A stretch of DNA of 64,000 bases from Labrys wisconsinensis (GTDB lineage Bacteria; Pseudomonadota; Alphaproteobacteria; Rhizobiales; Labraceae): NCBI RefSeq assembly GCF_030814995.1, contig NZ_JAUSVX010000011.1:1-64000 (forward strand), given 5' to 3'. The position numbers were made by a program, and so were the translations under genes. The notes below the pieces were generated by a model that saw only the letters and a program-made list of their open reading frames with translations, did not search any database and was not told the DNA's origin. The first letter of the stretch is position 1; each line of letters opens with the position of its first letter. Below, one piece after another: positions 32,914 to 40,065 of the stretch.

Positions 32914-34278
32914 ATGTTCGATCTCATCCTGCGTGGCGGCACGGTGGTCAATGCCGATGGGCCCGCCCGCGCCGATGTCGCCATCGCCGCGGGAAAGGTG
33001 GCGGCGCTGATGCCGCCGGGCGAGGGCGCGCCGGCGCGCCTGGAGATCCGGGTCGACGGGCTGCACCTGCTGCCGGGCCTCGTCGATGCCCATGTCCACC
33101 TGCGCGAGCCCGGCCTGACCCACAAGGAGGATTTTGCCTCCGGCTCGCTCGCTGCGGCAGCGGGCGGGGTCACCACCCTCCTCGACATGCCCACGGACGA
33201 GCCCTGGACGGCAGCGGCAGCGGATCTTGAGGCCAAGATACGGTCGGCGCAGGGGCGCATCCATGTCGATGTCGGCTTCCAGGTCGCCCTGCGGCGCGAT
33301 CTTGCCGACGTCGCGGCGCTGCGTCGGCTCGATCCCGTCTCCTTCGAGCTCTTCACCGCGGATGTGCCGGAGCCTTTCCTGCACGCGACGATGGACGATG
33401 TCGTGCAGGCCCTGCGGGTGATGGCGCCTCTGGACGTCCTCGTCGGCATATCCCCGGGCGACCAGTCGATCCTCGCGGGGGAGACGGCGCGCGGCCTCGA
33501 TTTGCCAAGGGATGCCGCCGCCTTCTGCAGAAGCCGTCCGCCCCTCGCTGAGGCGGCCGGCATCAGCCGGGCCTTGCTTGCGGCTTCGCAGACCGGCGCC
33601 CGCATCCATGTGCGCCAGACGAGCTCGGCCCTCGGCATCCGAACCTGGCAGCGCCTGCGCGATATCGCCGACGCCAGCATCGAGACGACGCCCCAATGCC
33701 TGCTCTTCGCCACGGATGCCTATGACCGGTTCGGCGCCAGCCTGAAAGCCTCGCCGCCGCTGCGCGACAGGGAGGATGTCGCCAACCTGCGCGAGGCCTT
33801 GCGGTCCGGCGCCATCGACATCGTGGCGACCGACCACGCTCCGCACAGCCCGGCGGAAAAGGCGGCCGCCTATCCCGCCTTCGCTGACATTCCCGGCGGC
33901 ATCCCCGGGGTTCAGACCCTGCTCGCGGCGATGCTGCATCTCGTCGACGCGGGTGAGCTCAGGCTGCAGGACGTGGTGCGGGTCTGCAGTGTCAATCCTG
34001 CCGCACGCTTCGGCCTTGCCGGGCGCAAGGGCGCGATCCGCCCCGGCCATGATGCGGATATTCTCGTGCTCGATCCCGGGGCGACAACCATGGTGCGCCA
34101 CGCCGACCAGCTGTCGAAGGCGGGCTATACGCCGTTCGACGGCCTCGAAATATCCTGGCGCCTGCGGACGGTCTTCCTGCGGGGCCGGGCGATCTTCGAC
34201 GGGGGTGGGCCGGTGGCCGCGGCGAGCGGCCGCGTCGTGACGGCCTGCGCCCCCTTTCTATCCTTGCCCGGGAGGTGA
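32914..34278 (+). CDS. Dihydroorotase/allantoinase-like cyclic amidohydrolase, atypical metal site
   Basis: A 454-residue amidohydrolase-fold protein. HVH (His60, His62) in VDAHVHLREPG and Asp307 in IVATDHAPHSP are kept. The bridging Lys of hydantoinase, allantoinase and dihydroorotase (SFKxF) is Glu145 (SFELF). The strand-5 His region (HAE) reads VGISPGD, and the strand-6 His (VVHLSS) is Gln235 (VRQTSS). Only three of six usual ligands remain, so a mononuclear site or a non-catalytic role is possible. ATG 32914 is preferred to the GTG three bases earlier. It follows the ThDP gene by 17 bases. Confidence 0.78.
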   Translation: MFDLILRGGTVVNADGPARADVAIAAGKVAALMPPGEGAPARLEIRVDGLHLLPGLVDAHVHLREPGLTHKEDFASGSLAAAAGGVTTLLDMPTDEPWTAAAADLEAKIRSAQGRIHVDVGFQVALRRDLADVAALRRLDPVSFELFTADVPEPFLHATMDDVVQALRVMAPLDVLVGISPGDQSILAGETARGLDLPRDAAAFCRSRPPLAEAAGISRALLAASQTGARIHVRQTSSALGIRTWQRLRDIADASIETTPQCLLFATDAYDRFGASLKASPPLRDREDVANLREALRSGAIDIVATDHAPHSPAEKAAAYPAFADIPGGIPGVQTLLAAMLHLVDAGELRLQDVVRVCSVNPAARFGLAGRKGAIRPGHDADILVLDPGATTMVRHADQLSKAGYTPFDGLEISWRLRTVFLRGRAIFDGGGPVAAASGRVVTACAPFLSLPGR

Positions 34279-34280
34279 CG

Positions 34281-35054
34281 ATGGTGCTGCTCGAGAACAA
34301 GGTCGCGGTGGTCACCGGCGCGAGCTCGGGCCTGGGGCGGGCGATCGCCCTTGCCTATGCCCGCGAGGGCGCGCGCGTCGTCCTCGCCGACCTGCGCGAG
34401 GAGCCGGTCGAGGGCGGCCTGCCCACCCTGGAGCTCATCCGGCAATCCGGCGGCACCGCGATCAGCCGTCCCACCGACGTGTCGCAATGGGCCGATATCG
34501 ATGAGCTGGTGACGGCGGCGGTCGAGACCTATGGTCGCCTCGACGTGATGGTGAACAATGCCGCGACCTATACCAGCACCAACCTGGTCGAGACGGCGGA
34601 GGACCAATGGCAGCGCGTGATCGCGGTCAATCTCACCGGCGTCTTCTTCGGCTGCAAGCGGGCCGTCCGGCAGATGCTGAAGCAGGAGGCGGTCAACGAG
34701 GTGCGGGGGCGCATCGTCAACATCTCCTCCCAGCACGGCATGGTCGCCTCGCCCGGGGACCTGCCCTATGGCGTCAGCAAGGGCGGCGTGGTGCAGATGA
34801 CGCGCCAGGTCGCGGTCGATCACGCCAAGGACCTCATCGTCTGCAATGCGGTCGCCCCGGGCAAGATCATCACCGGCAAGCCCGGCATCGCCAATGATCC
34901 CCAGGCCCTCGACTATTCCGTGCGCCGCACGCCCTGGCCTCGGCTCGGGCGCCCCGAGGACGTGGCCGGCGCGGCCCTGTTCCTGGCAAGCGACCTCGCA
35001 ACCTACGTGACCGGCATCAATCTGCTCGTCGATGGCGGCTGGATGGCTGGTTAG
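34281..35054 (+). CDS. SDR-family oxidoreductase
   Basis: A 257-residue short-chain dehydrogenase. The nucleotide-binding motif is TGASSGLG, with Asp in VLADLRE at the end of strand 2 (NAD preference). Other motifs are NNAA, catalytic Ser in NISSQHG, Tyr and Lys in YGVSK, and the end LLVDGGWMAG. The ATG at 34281 has a very strong GGAGG five bases upstream that overlaps the preceding stop. It is the last gene of the operon and resembles glucose/sorbitol dehydrogenase-type enzymes. Confidence 0.88.
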   Translation: MVLLENKVAVVTGASSGLGRAIALAYAREGARVVLADLREEPVEGGLPTLELIRQSGGTAISRPTDVSQWADIDELVTAAVETYGRLDVMVNNAATYTSTNLVETAEDQWQRVIAVNLTGVFFGCKRAVRQMLKQEAVNEVRGRIVNISSQHGMVASPGDLPYGVSKGGVVQMTRQVAVDHAKDLIVCNAVAPGKIITGKPGIANDPQALDYSVRRTPWPRLGRPEDVAGAALFLASDLATYVTGINLLVDGGWMAG

Positions 35055-35110
35055 GATTTGCCGGCGACTCGCTGGATCGAAGCGGCGCGAGGATCCTCTC
35101 TCCCGGCCGA

Positions 35111-35140
35111 AGGGCTCTGCGTGGCGCGCCGGAGAGCCCT
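35111..35140. terminator. Possible bidirectional terminator between convergent genes
   Basis: AGGGCTCT (35111-35118) pairs with AGAGCCCT (35133-35140), and the loop contains the self-complementary GGCGCGCC. It lies between an operon end on the plus strand and one on the minus strand. There is no T run, so intrinsic termination would be weak. Confidence 0.4.
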
Positions 35141-35150
35141 CATTCCTCGA

Positions 35151-36146
35151 TCAGGCGATTGTCCGGGCTCGCTTCAAGGCCATCCAGCGCGCGAGAACGA
35201 TCGCCGCGAGCAGCGCCCCGCCGTTGAAGAACTGCTCCACGTAGAAGGCCGCGCCGAGTTGCTGGAGACCGGCGATTCCGGCTGCCAGCGTATAGACCGC
35301 GAGAATCGTTCCCCAGCTGTTGAAACGTCCCGGGCCCAGCGGCGCTGCGCCGAGGAAGACTGCGGCGAAGGCCGGCAGCAGGAAGTTCACGCCGATATTG
35401 GGATTGGCCGAGCCGAGCATCGCCGCCGAAAGAACGCCGGCGACGGCGGAAAGCAGGCTGCCGAGGACGAACGCCTGGAGCGTCATGCGCCGTATCGGAA
35501 TGCCGACGAGCTCGGCCGCCCGGCTGTTGCCTCCGATCGCGAAGGCACGACGTCCCCAGGACGTGTGCTCATAGGCAAACCACAGGGCGCAGCCGGCAAG
35601 GATGACATAGATGCAGGGGAGCGGCACGCCGAGAACGGTGGCCCGCCCGAAGCCGAGGAAGGCGCCCGGCATCGCGCCGAAGATGGATGTTCCATCCGTA
35701 TACCACTGGGTCGCTCCCTGAATGACGATCCCGGTGGCCAATGTCGTGATGAAGGCGTTGAGCCCGCAATAGGCGACGAGCCAGCCGTTCATGGCCCCGA
35801 GCGCCAGTCCGACGGCCAGCGTCAGCCCTATGGCGACCAGGGGCGACAGCCCCCCATAGACGATCAGGCCTGCGCAGAGCGACTGGGCGAGGGCGAGCTG
35901 GAACCCGATCGAGAGATCGAACTGGCCCGAGACCAGCGTCGGGATGGCCGCAAGCGCCAGCAGGGCGAGAACGGCATTCGTCGACGCGATCGTCTGCGCG
36001 TTGATGAGCGTGGGATAGGTCCTGGGCAGGGCGAGGGAAAACGCGAGGATGACCCCCACGAACAGCAGGTGCAGGCTGTATCGCAGGACGAGGCTCGACA
36101 GGCGCACCTGCGGGACGGCCCCTATGACATCGGCCTTGGCGGTCAT
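35151..36146 (-). CDS. RbsC-type ABC permease
   Basis: A 331-residue permease of the ribose/branched-chain class with eight to ten hydrophobic helices. Hallmarks are PTLVSGQFDLSIGFQLAL, LNAFITTLATGIVIQGATQW, GGNSRAAELVGI and SANPNIGVNFLLPAFAAVFLGAA. Its ATG overlaps the ATPase stop (ATGA at 36143). It is the channel of the LysR-linked importer. This transporter class handles pentoses, polyols, autoinducer-2 and sometimes aromatic-linked ligands. Confidence 0.92.
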   Translation of the reverse strand: MTAKADVIGAVPQVRLSSLVLRYSLHLLFVGVILAFSLALPRTYPTLINAQTIASTNAVLALLALAAIPTLVSGQFDLSIGFQLALAQSLCAGLIVYGGLSPLVAIGLTLAVGLALGAMNGWLVAYCGLNAFITTLATGIVIQGATQWYTDGTSIFGAMPGAFLGFGRATVLGVPLPCIYVILAGCALWFAYEHTSWGRRAFAIGGNSRAAELVGIPIRRMTLQAFVLGSLLSAVAGVLSAAMLGSANPNIGVNFLLPAFAAVFLGAAPLGPGRFNSWGTILAVYTLAAGIAGLQQLGAAFYVEQFFNGGALLAAIVLARWMALKRARTIA

Positions 36147-37651
36147 GCGGAAAGCTCCCGGAGGGCGGTGGGATCGCTGGAGGCGTCTTGCGCGACCCTC
36201 ATAAGGATGTTCCAGTCGAGTTCGCCCACGGCCAGCCTGCTGGCGGGCGCGCCGCGGCGCACGACGACGACGCTGTCGGCGATGTCGACGATCTCCTCGA
36301 AATCGCTCGAGCCATAGAGGATCGCGGTGCCGGCCCGCGCGGCATGGCGGACCAGGTCGTGCAGGTCCCGACGTGCGCCGATATCGACGCCGGCGGTCGG
36401 GTCGATGAACACGATCACCCTGGGCAGGCGGTCCAGCGCCCGCGCAAAGATCACCTTCTGCTGGTTGCCGCCGCTCAACGTCGCCATGATCCGTTCCGCG
36501 GCACGCGCGGGACGGACGTCGAGGCGCCCGAGGGAGTCGGCCGCTCGTTCGCCTTCCCGACGGCGCCCGCCAGTCAGGGCCGCGGGAAAGAGGTTCTCGC
36601 GCACGGTGAGATCGGCGAAGGCGGCCAGGGAGCGGTCACCCAAGACGATGTCCACGCCGACGCTGCGGGCCTGTCTGGGGTCGCCGCTCAGTCTCCTGCC
36701 GTCGAGACGGATTTCCCCGCCCGGGCAGGACTCGATGCCGGCGAGCCAGCGGCAAAGGCGATCATAGCCCGAGCCTCGGATGCCGGTCACCCCGAGGATC
36801 TCGCCTGCGCGCAGATCGATGTCGATCGGCACCTCGATCTCCCTTCCGGCGAGGGTCCGGCCGGTCAGACGGCTCGATCCGTCGATCGCCGAGGCCGTCG
36901 CCGTCCGGCGCGGCCGTGGTTCGCTGCCGGTAATCCAGCGCACGATATCGGCCATCCCGATTGTCGAGACCTCGCAGCTCGCCACGTTGCGGCCGTCGGC
37001 GAGCACGGTGGCCCGATCGCACAGGGAGAACACGTCCTCGAGGCGATGCGTCACATAGAGAAAGGCGGTGCCGTGCTCCTTCGCGGCTCGCACGGCATCG
37101 TGGATGCGAGCAGCGTCGGGAGAGGGAAGGCTGGCCGTCACCTCGTCGAGCACGATGACGTTCGCCTCGCCCTGCATCGCGCGGGCGAGCGCGACGATGG
37201 TCTTGTCGGCGTGGGAGAGTTCGCCCACCATGCTTCGCGGATCGATGCCGGCTCCGAGGCGGGCGAGCGCCCTGGTTGCCGCGGCGATGCAGGCCTTCTT
37301 GTCGATGATTCCGGCGCGGCAGACGAACCCGGTCTGGAATGCCATGTTCTCGTAGACCGGCAGGGTGTCGACGAGGCCGAGGTCCTGATGGACGAAGCGA
37401 AGCCCGGCGGCGGCCACGTCGGAGGGTCCGAAGCCGACCGGCAAGGTCCGCCCGCCGATCGCGACCATGCCTTCGTCCGGCCGATGGATGCCTGCGAGCA
37501 CCTTGATCACCGTGGACTTGCCGGCGCCGTTCTCGCCGAGAAGGGCGTGAACCTCGCCCGCCTGCAAGTCGAGATCGATGCCGGAGAGAGCACGAACACC
37601 GCCGAAGCTCTTGACGATGCCTTTCGCCGAGAGAAGAGCGCCCGTCGTCAC
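36143..37651 (-). CDS. RbsA-type double ATPase
   Basis: A protein of about 502 residues with two ATPase domains. Domain 1 has Walker A GENGAGKST and Walker B VIVLDEVTASL, with the signature changed to LSHADKT. Domain 2 lacks the Walker A Lys (GIRGSGYD) but keeps LSGGNQQKVIFARAL and a Walker B ending in Asp (FIDPTAGVD). This asymmetry is normal for RbsA. Start: GTG 37651 overlaps the binding-protein stop as GTGA; a second GTG at 37663 would add four residues. It powers uptake with the adjacent RbsC- and RbsB-like proteins. Confidence 0.9.
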   Translation of the reverse strand: MTTGALLSAKGIVKSFGGVRALSGIDLDLQAGEVHALLGENGAGKSTVIKVLAGIHRPDEGMVAIGGRTLPVGFGPSDVAAAGLRFVHQDLGLVDTLPVYENMAFQTGFVCRAGIIDKKACIAAATRALARLGAGIDPRSMVGELSHADKTIVALARAMQGEANVIVLDEVTASLPSPDAARIHDAVRAAKEHGTAFLYVTHRLEDVFSLCDRATVLADGRNVASCEVSTIGMADIVRWITGSEPRPRRTATASAIDGSSRLTGRTLAGREIEVPIDIDLRAGEILGVTGIRGSGYDRLCRWLAGIESCPGGEIRLDGRRLSGDPRQARSVGVDIVLGDRSLAAFADLTVRENLFPAALTGGRRREGERAADSLGRLDVRPARAAERIMATLSGGNQQKVIFARALDRLPRVIVFIDPTAGVDIGARRDLHDLVRHAARAGTAILYGSSDFEEIVDIADSVVVVRRGAPASRLAVGELDWNILMRVAQDASSDPTALRELSA

Positions 37652-38697
37652 TGCTTGACCCACAGCTTGCGGAACTCGGCGGCGTAATCGACATCGCCGG
37701 TCCAGCCTGCGGTGGCAGGGGCATTGCCGGCATCGATCAAGCGGAAGGGGACCGATACGTCAGCGGCGGAGGCACCCGCGAAGGCCCGCGCCAGCTCGTC
37801 GGCTGCCTCCCACCCCATCCATTCCGCCGGATTGGCGATGGTCATCGCCTGATTGCCGTCGCGGATGGCGGCAATGCTCTGAGGGTCTCCTTCGTAGCCG
37901 GCAACCTTTATCGCGCCCGTCCGTCCGGCCTGACGCACGCCTTCGGCTGCAAAGAAGGCATTCGAATCGAACGGTGCCACGAGATAGGTCACGTCGGGAT
38001 GCCGGCTCAAGGCCGAGGCGACGGCCCCCGGCAGGCGCTGGGCCATGGTGCCGATCGTCGACTCCACGCTCTCGATGATCGTGCAGCCGCCGCAGGAAGC
38101 GAGGCCCTCCCGGAATCCCTTGGATCGCTGGGCAAGCTCGGGAAACTGATTGTCCTCCACGAGCAGCACCTTGGCCGCCCCGCCGCTGTCCTTGGCCACC
38201 CAGGCGGCGACGAGCCTGCCCTGAGCCTCGTGATCCGGCCGGACCCAGGCGAACAGGCCACCCGCCTCGGCAGGCACCGGATTGAAGACCGAGACGACGA
38301 CGATGCCGGCGGATTTCGCCCGGTCGAGAGCGTCGCCGACCAGCATCGGCGGAACCGCGGCGAGGACGATGCCGTCCGCGCCTGCGGCAATCGCCGACAG
38401 GATCGCGCCGTTCCAGGCGCCGGGGTCGCCCCGGCCGTCGATGACCTGGACCTTCCAGCCGAGCTCCTGGCCGGCCGCAACGACGCCATTGGCAGCCCGC
38501 ACGCAGCCGATGCCCTGCGAGGAGCAGGTGATCACGTAGATCGTCTTGCCGGCCTTGACCTGGACGGCCTGGGTGGGGCCGGGCCAGGCTGCCAGGGGTT
38601 GGCGAGCCTGATCGACGGACAGATCGGCGGCGGCTGCCGCGACGGATACGATCACGCAGGCGCCCGCCAGAAGCGCGCCGCACACCCTCTTCAACAT
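37648..38697 (-). CDS. RbsB-type substrate-binding protein
   Basis: A 349-residue periplasmic binding protein of the ribose family. The Sec signal peptide is MLKRVCGALLAGACVIVSVAA with cleavage after AAAAA. Typical stretches are IYVITCSSQGIGCVRAANGVVAAGQELGW, ILSAIAAGADGIVLAAVPP and VTYLVAPFDSNAFFAAEGVRQAG. The CSSQG motif, where sugar binders have a different strand-1 pattern, suggests a non-ribose ligand. Start: ATG 38697 after GGGAGGAGACC. It is divergent from a LysR gene, which probably controls it through the palindrome at 38798. The downstream aromatic cluster suggests an aromatic ligand or conjugate. Confidence 0.9.
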   Translation of the reverse strand: MLKRVCGALLAGACVIVSVAAAAADLSVDQARQPLAAWPGPTQAVQVKAGKTIYVITCSSQGIGCVRAANGVVAAGQELGWKVQVIDGRGDPGAWNGAILSAIAAGADGIVLAAVPPMLVGDALDRAKSAGIVVVSVFNPVPAEAGGLFAWVRPDHEAQGRLVAAWVAKDSGGAAKVLLVEDNQFPELAQRSKGFREGLASCGGCTIIESVESTIGTMAQRLPGAVASALSRHPDVTYLVAPFDSNAFFAAEGVRQAGRTGAIKVAGYEGDPQSIAAIRDGNQAMTIANPAEWMGWEAADELARAFAGASAADVSVPFRLIDAGNAPATAGWTGDVDYAAEFRKLWVKQ

Positions 38698-38797
38698 GGT
38701 CTCCTCCCGAAGTGGCGGCCTCTGAGGTCGGGCTCGTCCATCCGGGGACGGTACAGGTGGATCTGCCTCCGCAAAAATATATAATTCCCACACGATA

Positions 38798-38815
38798 CAT
38801 AGCCGTTCGACTATG
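38798..38815. promoter_or_regulatory. LysR operator candidate, copy 1
   Basis: CATAG-N8-CTATG, an 18-base interrupted palindrome, lies between the divergent RbsB-type and LysR starts, 14 bases before the latter. An AT-rich AAAAATATATAATTCC stretch beside it could hold the promoters. The same arms and spacing recur at 39867. Confidence 0.75.
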
Positions 38816-38828
38816 GTTGGAGCGCTCC

Positions 38829-39785
38829 ATGCAACGTGTCTTCGCGTCTCAAACCACTCTGCACAAGCTCGAGCTGTTCTGCATGGTGTGCGAGCTGCAG
38901 AGCGTGACGCGCGTCGCCGACCGCATGAGCGTGGCCCAGCCGGTCGTGACGGCCCATATCCGCTTCCTGGAAGAGAAGCTGGGCGTCCGGCTCTTCGAGC
39001 GCAGCGGCCGGCGACTGGTCCTCACGCCGGCCGGCAAGCGCGTCCACGTCTGGGCGAACGACGTGATCACGCGGACGCGGGAGCTGGAGCGCGAGCTCGA
39101 CCTATCGGTCGACGGCGAGGCGGGAAATGCCATCGTCGCGGCGTCGATGACGGTTGCGTCCTATGTGCTGCCGCCGCTCTTCGCCGCGTTCCGGCAGCGC
39201 CATCGCCATGGCGGGATCAGCGTGCAGATCTCCAATCCGCAACTGGTGACCGCCGCCGTGCGGGATGGATCATGCGACTTCGGCGTCTGCATTCTCGATC
39301 CGCGGCACGATGTCGACGGGCTCGATGTCGAGCGCCTGTGGATCGAGCAGCTCATCCTCGTGGCGGCCGCCGGCAGCACCCTGGTGGGCGATGTCGCAAC
39401 GGCGGACGAGATCGGCAGGCTGCCCTTCGTTTCCTCGCCGCGCAACCAGGTCCGCCGCGAGCTGGAGGAAGACGGCCTGCGGGCGCATGGCATCGTCGAC
39501 AGGCGGATCATGCTGGAATTCGGGCATCCCGAGGCGATGAAGCAGGCCGTGCGCAGCGGTGCCGGTGTCGCCTTCGTCATGGAAACCTCGGTGCGCGACG
39601 AGCTGGAGCGGGGCTTGCTGCGCCATGTCCGCACACCGGGCCTGGATCTGCCCATCCCGGTCTTTCTCGTGCATCGACGCGGCAAGGGCTTCTCCGAGTT
39701 TCAGGCCAGGCTGATGGCGTTCGTGCGCGATGCCGTCGTCGCGGAGCGTCCGCCTGGCGATGGCGGCGTGACGAAGCCCCAATGA
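38829..39785 (+). CDS. LysR-family regulator of the transporter and carboxylase operons
   Basis: A 318-residue LysR protein. The winged helix (about 10-70) has LELFCMVCELQSVTRVADRMSVAQPVVTAHI and LFERSGRRLVLTPAGKRV, and the effector domain runs from about 95 to 300. ATG 38829 is chosen because the HTH begins normally from there and the palindrome at 38798 remains upstream; a longer frame to 38712 would overlap it. The paired operators before the RbsBAC genes and before the carboxylase operon suggest it controls both. Its effector is probably the substrate or an intermediate. Confidence 0.9.
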   Translation: MQRVFASQTTLHKLELFCMVCELQSVTRVADRMSVAQPVVTAHIRFLEEKLGVRLFERSGRRLVLTPAGKRVHVWANDVITRTRELERELDLSVDGEAGNAIVAASMTVASYVLPPLFAAFRQRHRHGGISVQISNPQLVTAAVRDGSCDFGVCILDPRHDVDGLDVERLWIEQLILVAAAGSTLVGDVATADEIGRLPFVSSPRNQVRRELEEDGLRAHGIVDRRIMLEFGHPEAMKQAVRSGAGVAFVMETSVRDELERGLLRHVRTPGLDLPIPVFLVHRRGKGFSEFQARLMAFVRDAVVAERPPGDGGVTKPQ

Positions 39786-39866
39786 AGGGCGGCGCGTCCG
39801 TCGTGGCGTCTGCCCCACGATCCTGCCCATGCGCCCGGCTTCCCGAGGGAATGGGCGGGTTCAATT

Positions 39867-39884
39867 CATAGTCAAATGACTATG
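39867..39884. promoter_or_regulatory. LysR operator candidate, copy 2
   Basis: CATAGTCAAATGACTATG has the same CATAG-N8-CTATG design as at 38798, with an extended palindrome CATAGT-N6-ACTATG. It lies 182 bases before the HyuA-type start and is followed by AT-rich sequence (GAGAAATATATATTGG) suited to a promoter. Confidence 0.75.
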
Positions 39885-40065
39885 GATTTCTGAGAAATAT
39901 ATATTGGATCGAAGAGATTCCTCCCGCTAGCGTCCAGACATGGATGCGGGACCTCGGACCGCGGCAAAGCAGGATTCCTCTGACGGACGATTTGACGCTT
40001 CCCGGCCCAAGTGGCTGGACGAGCGGCAAAAAACAGATCCGCAGCGGGAGCCTGGGAGGAAACCT

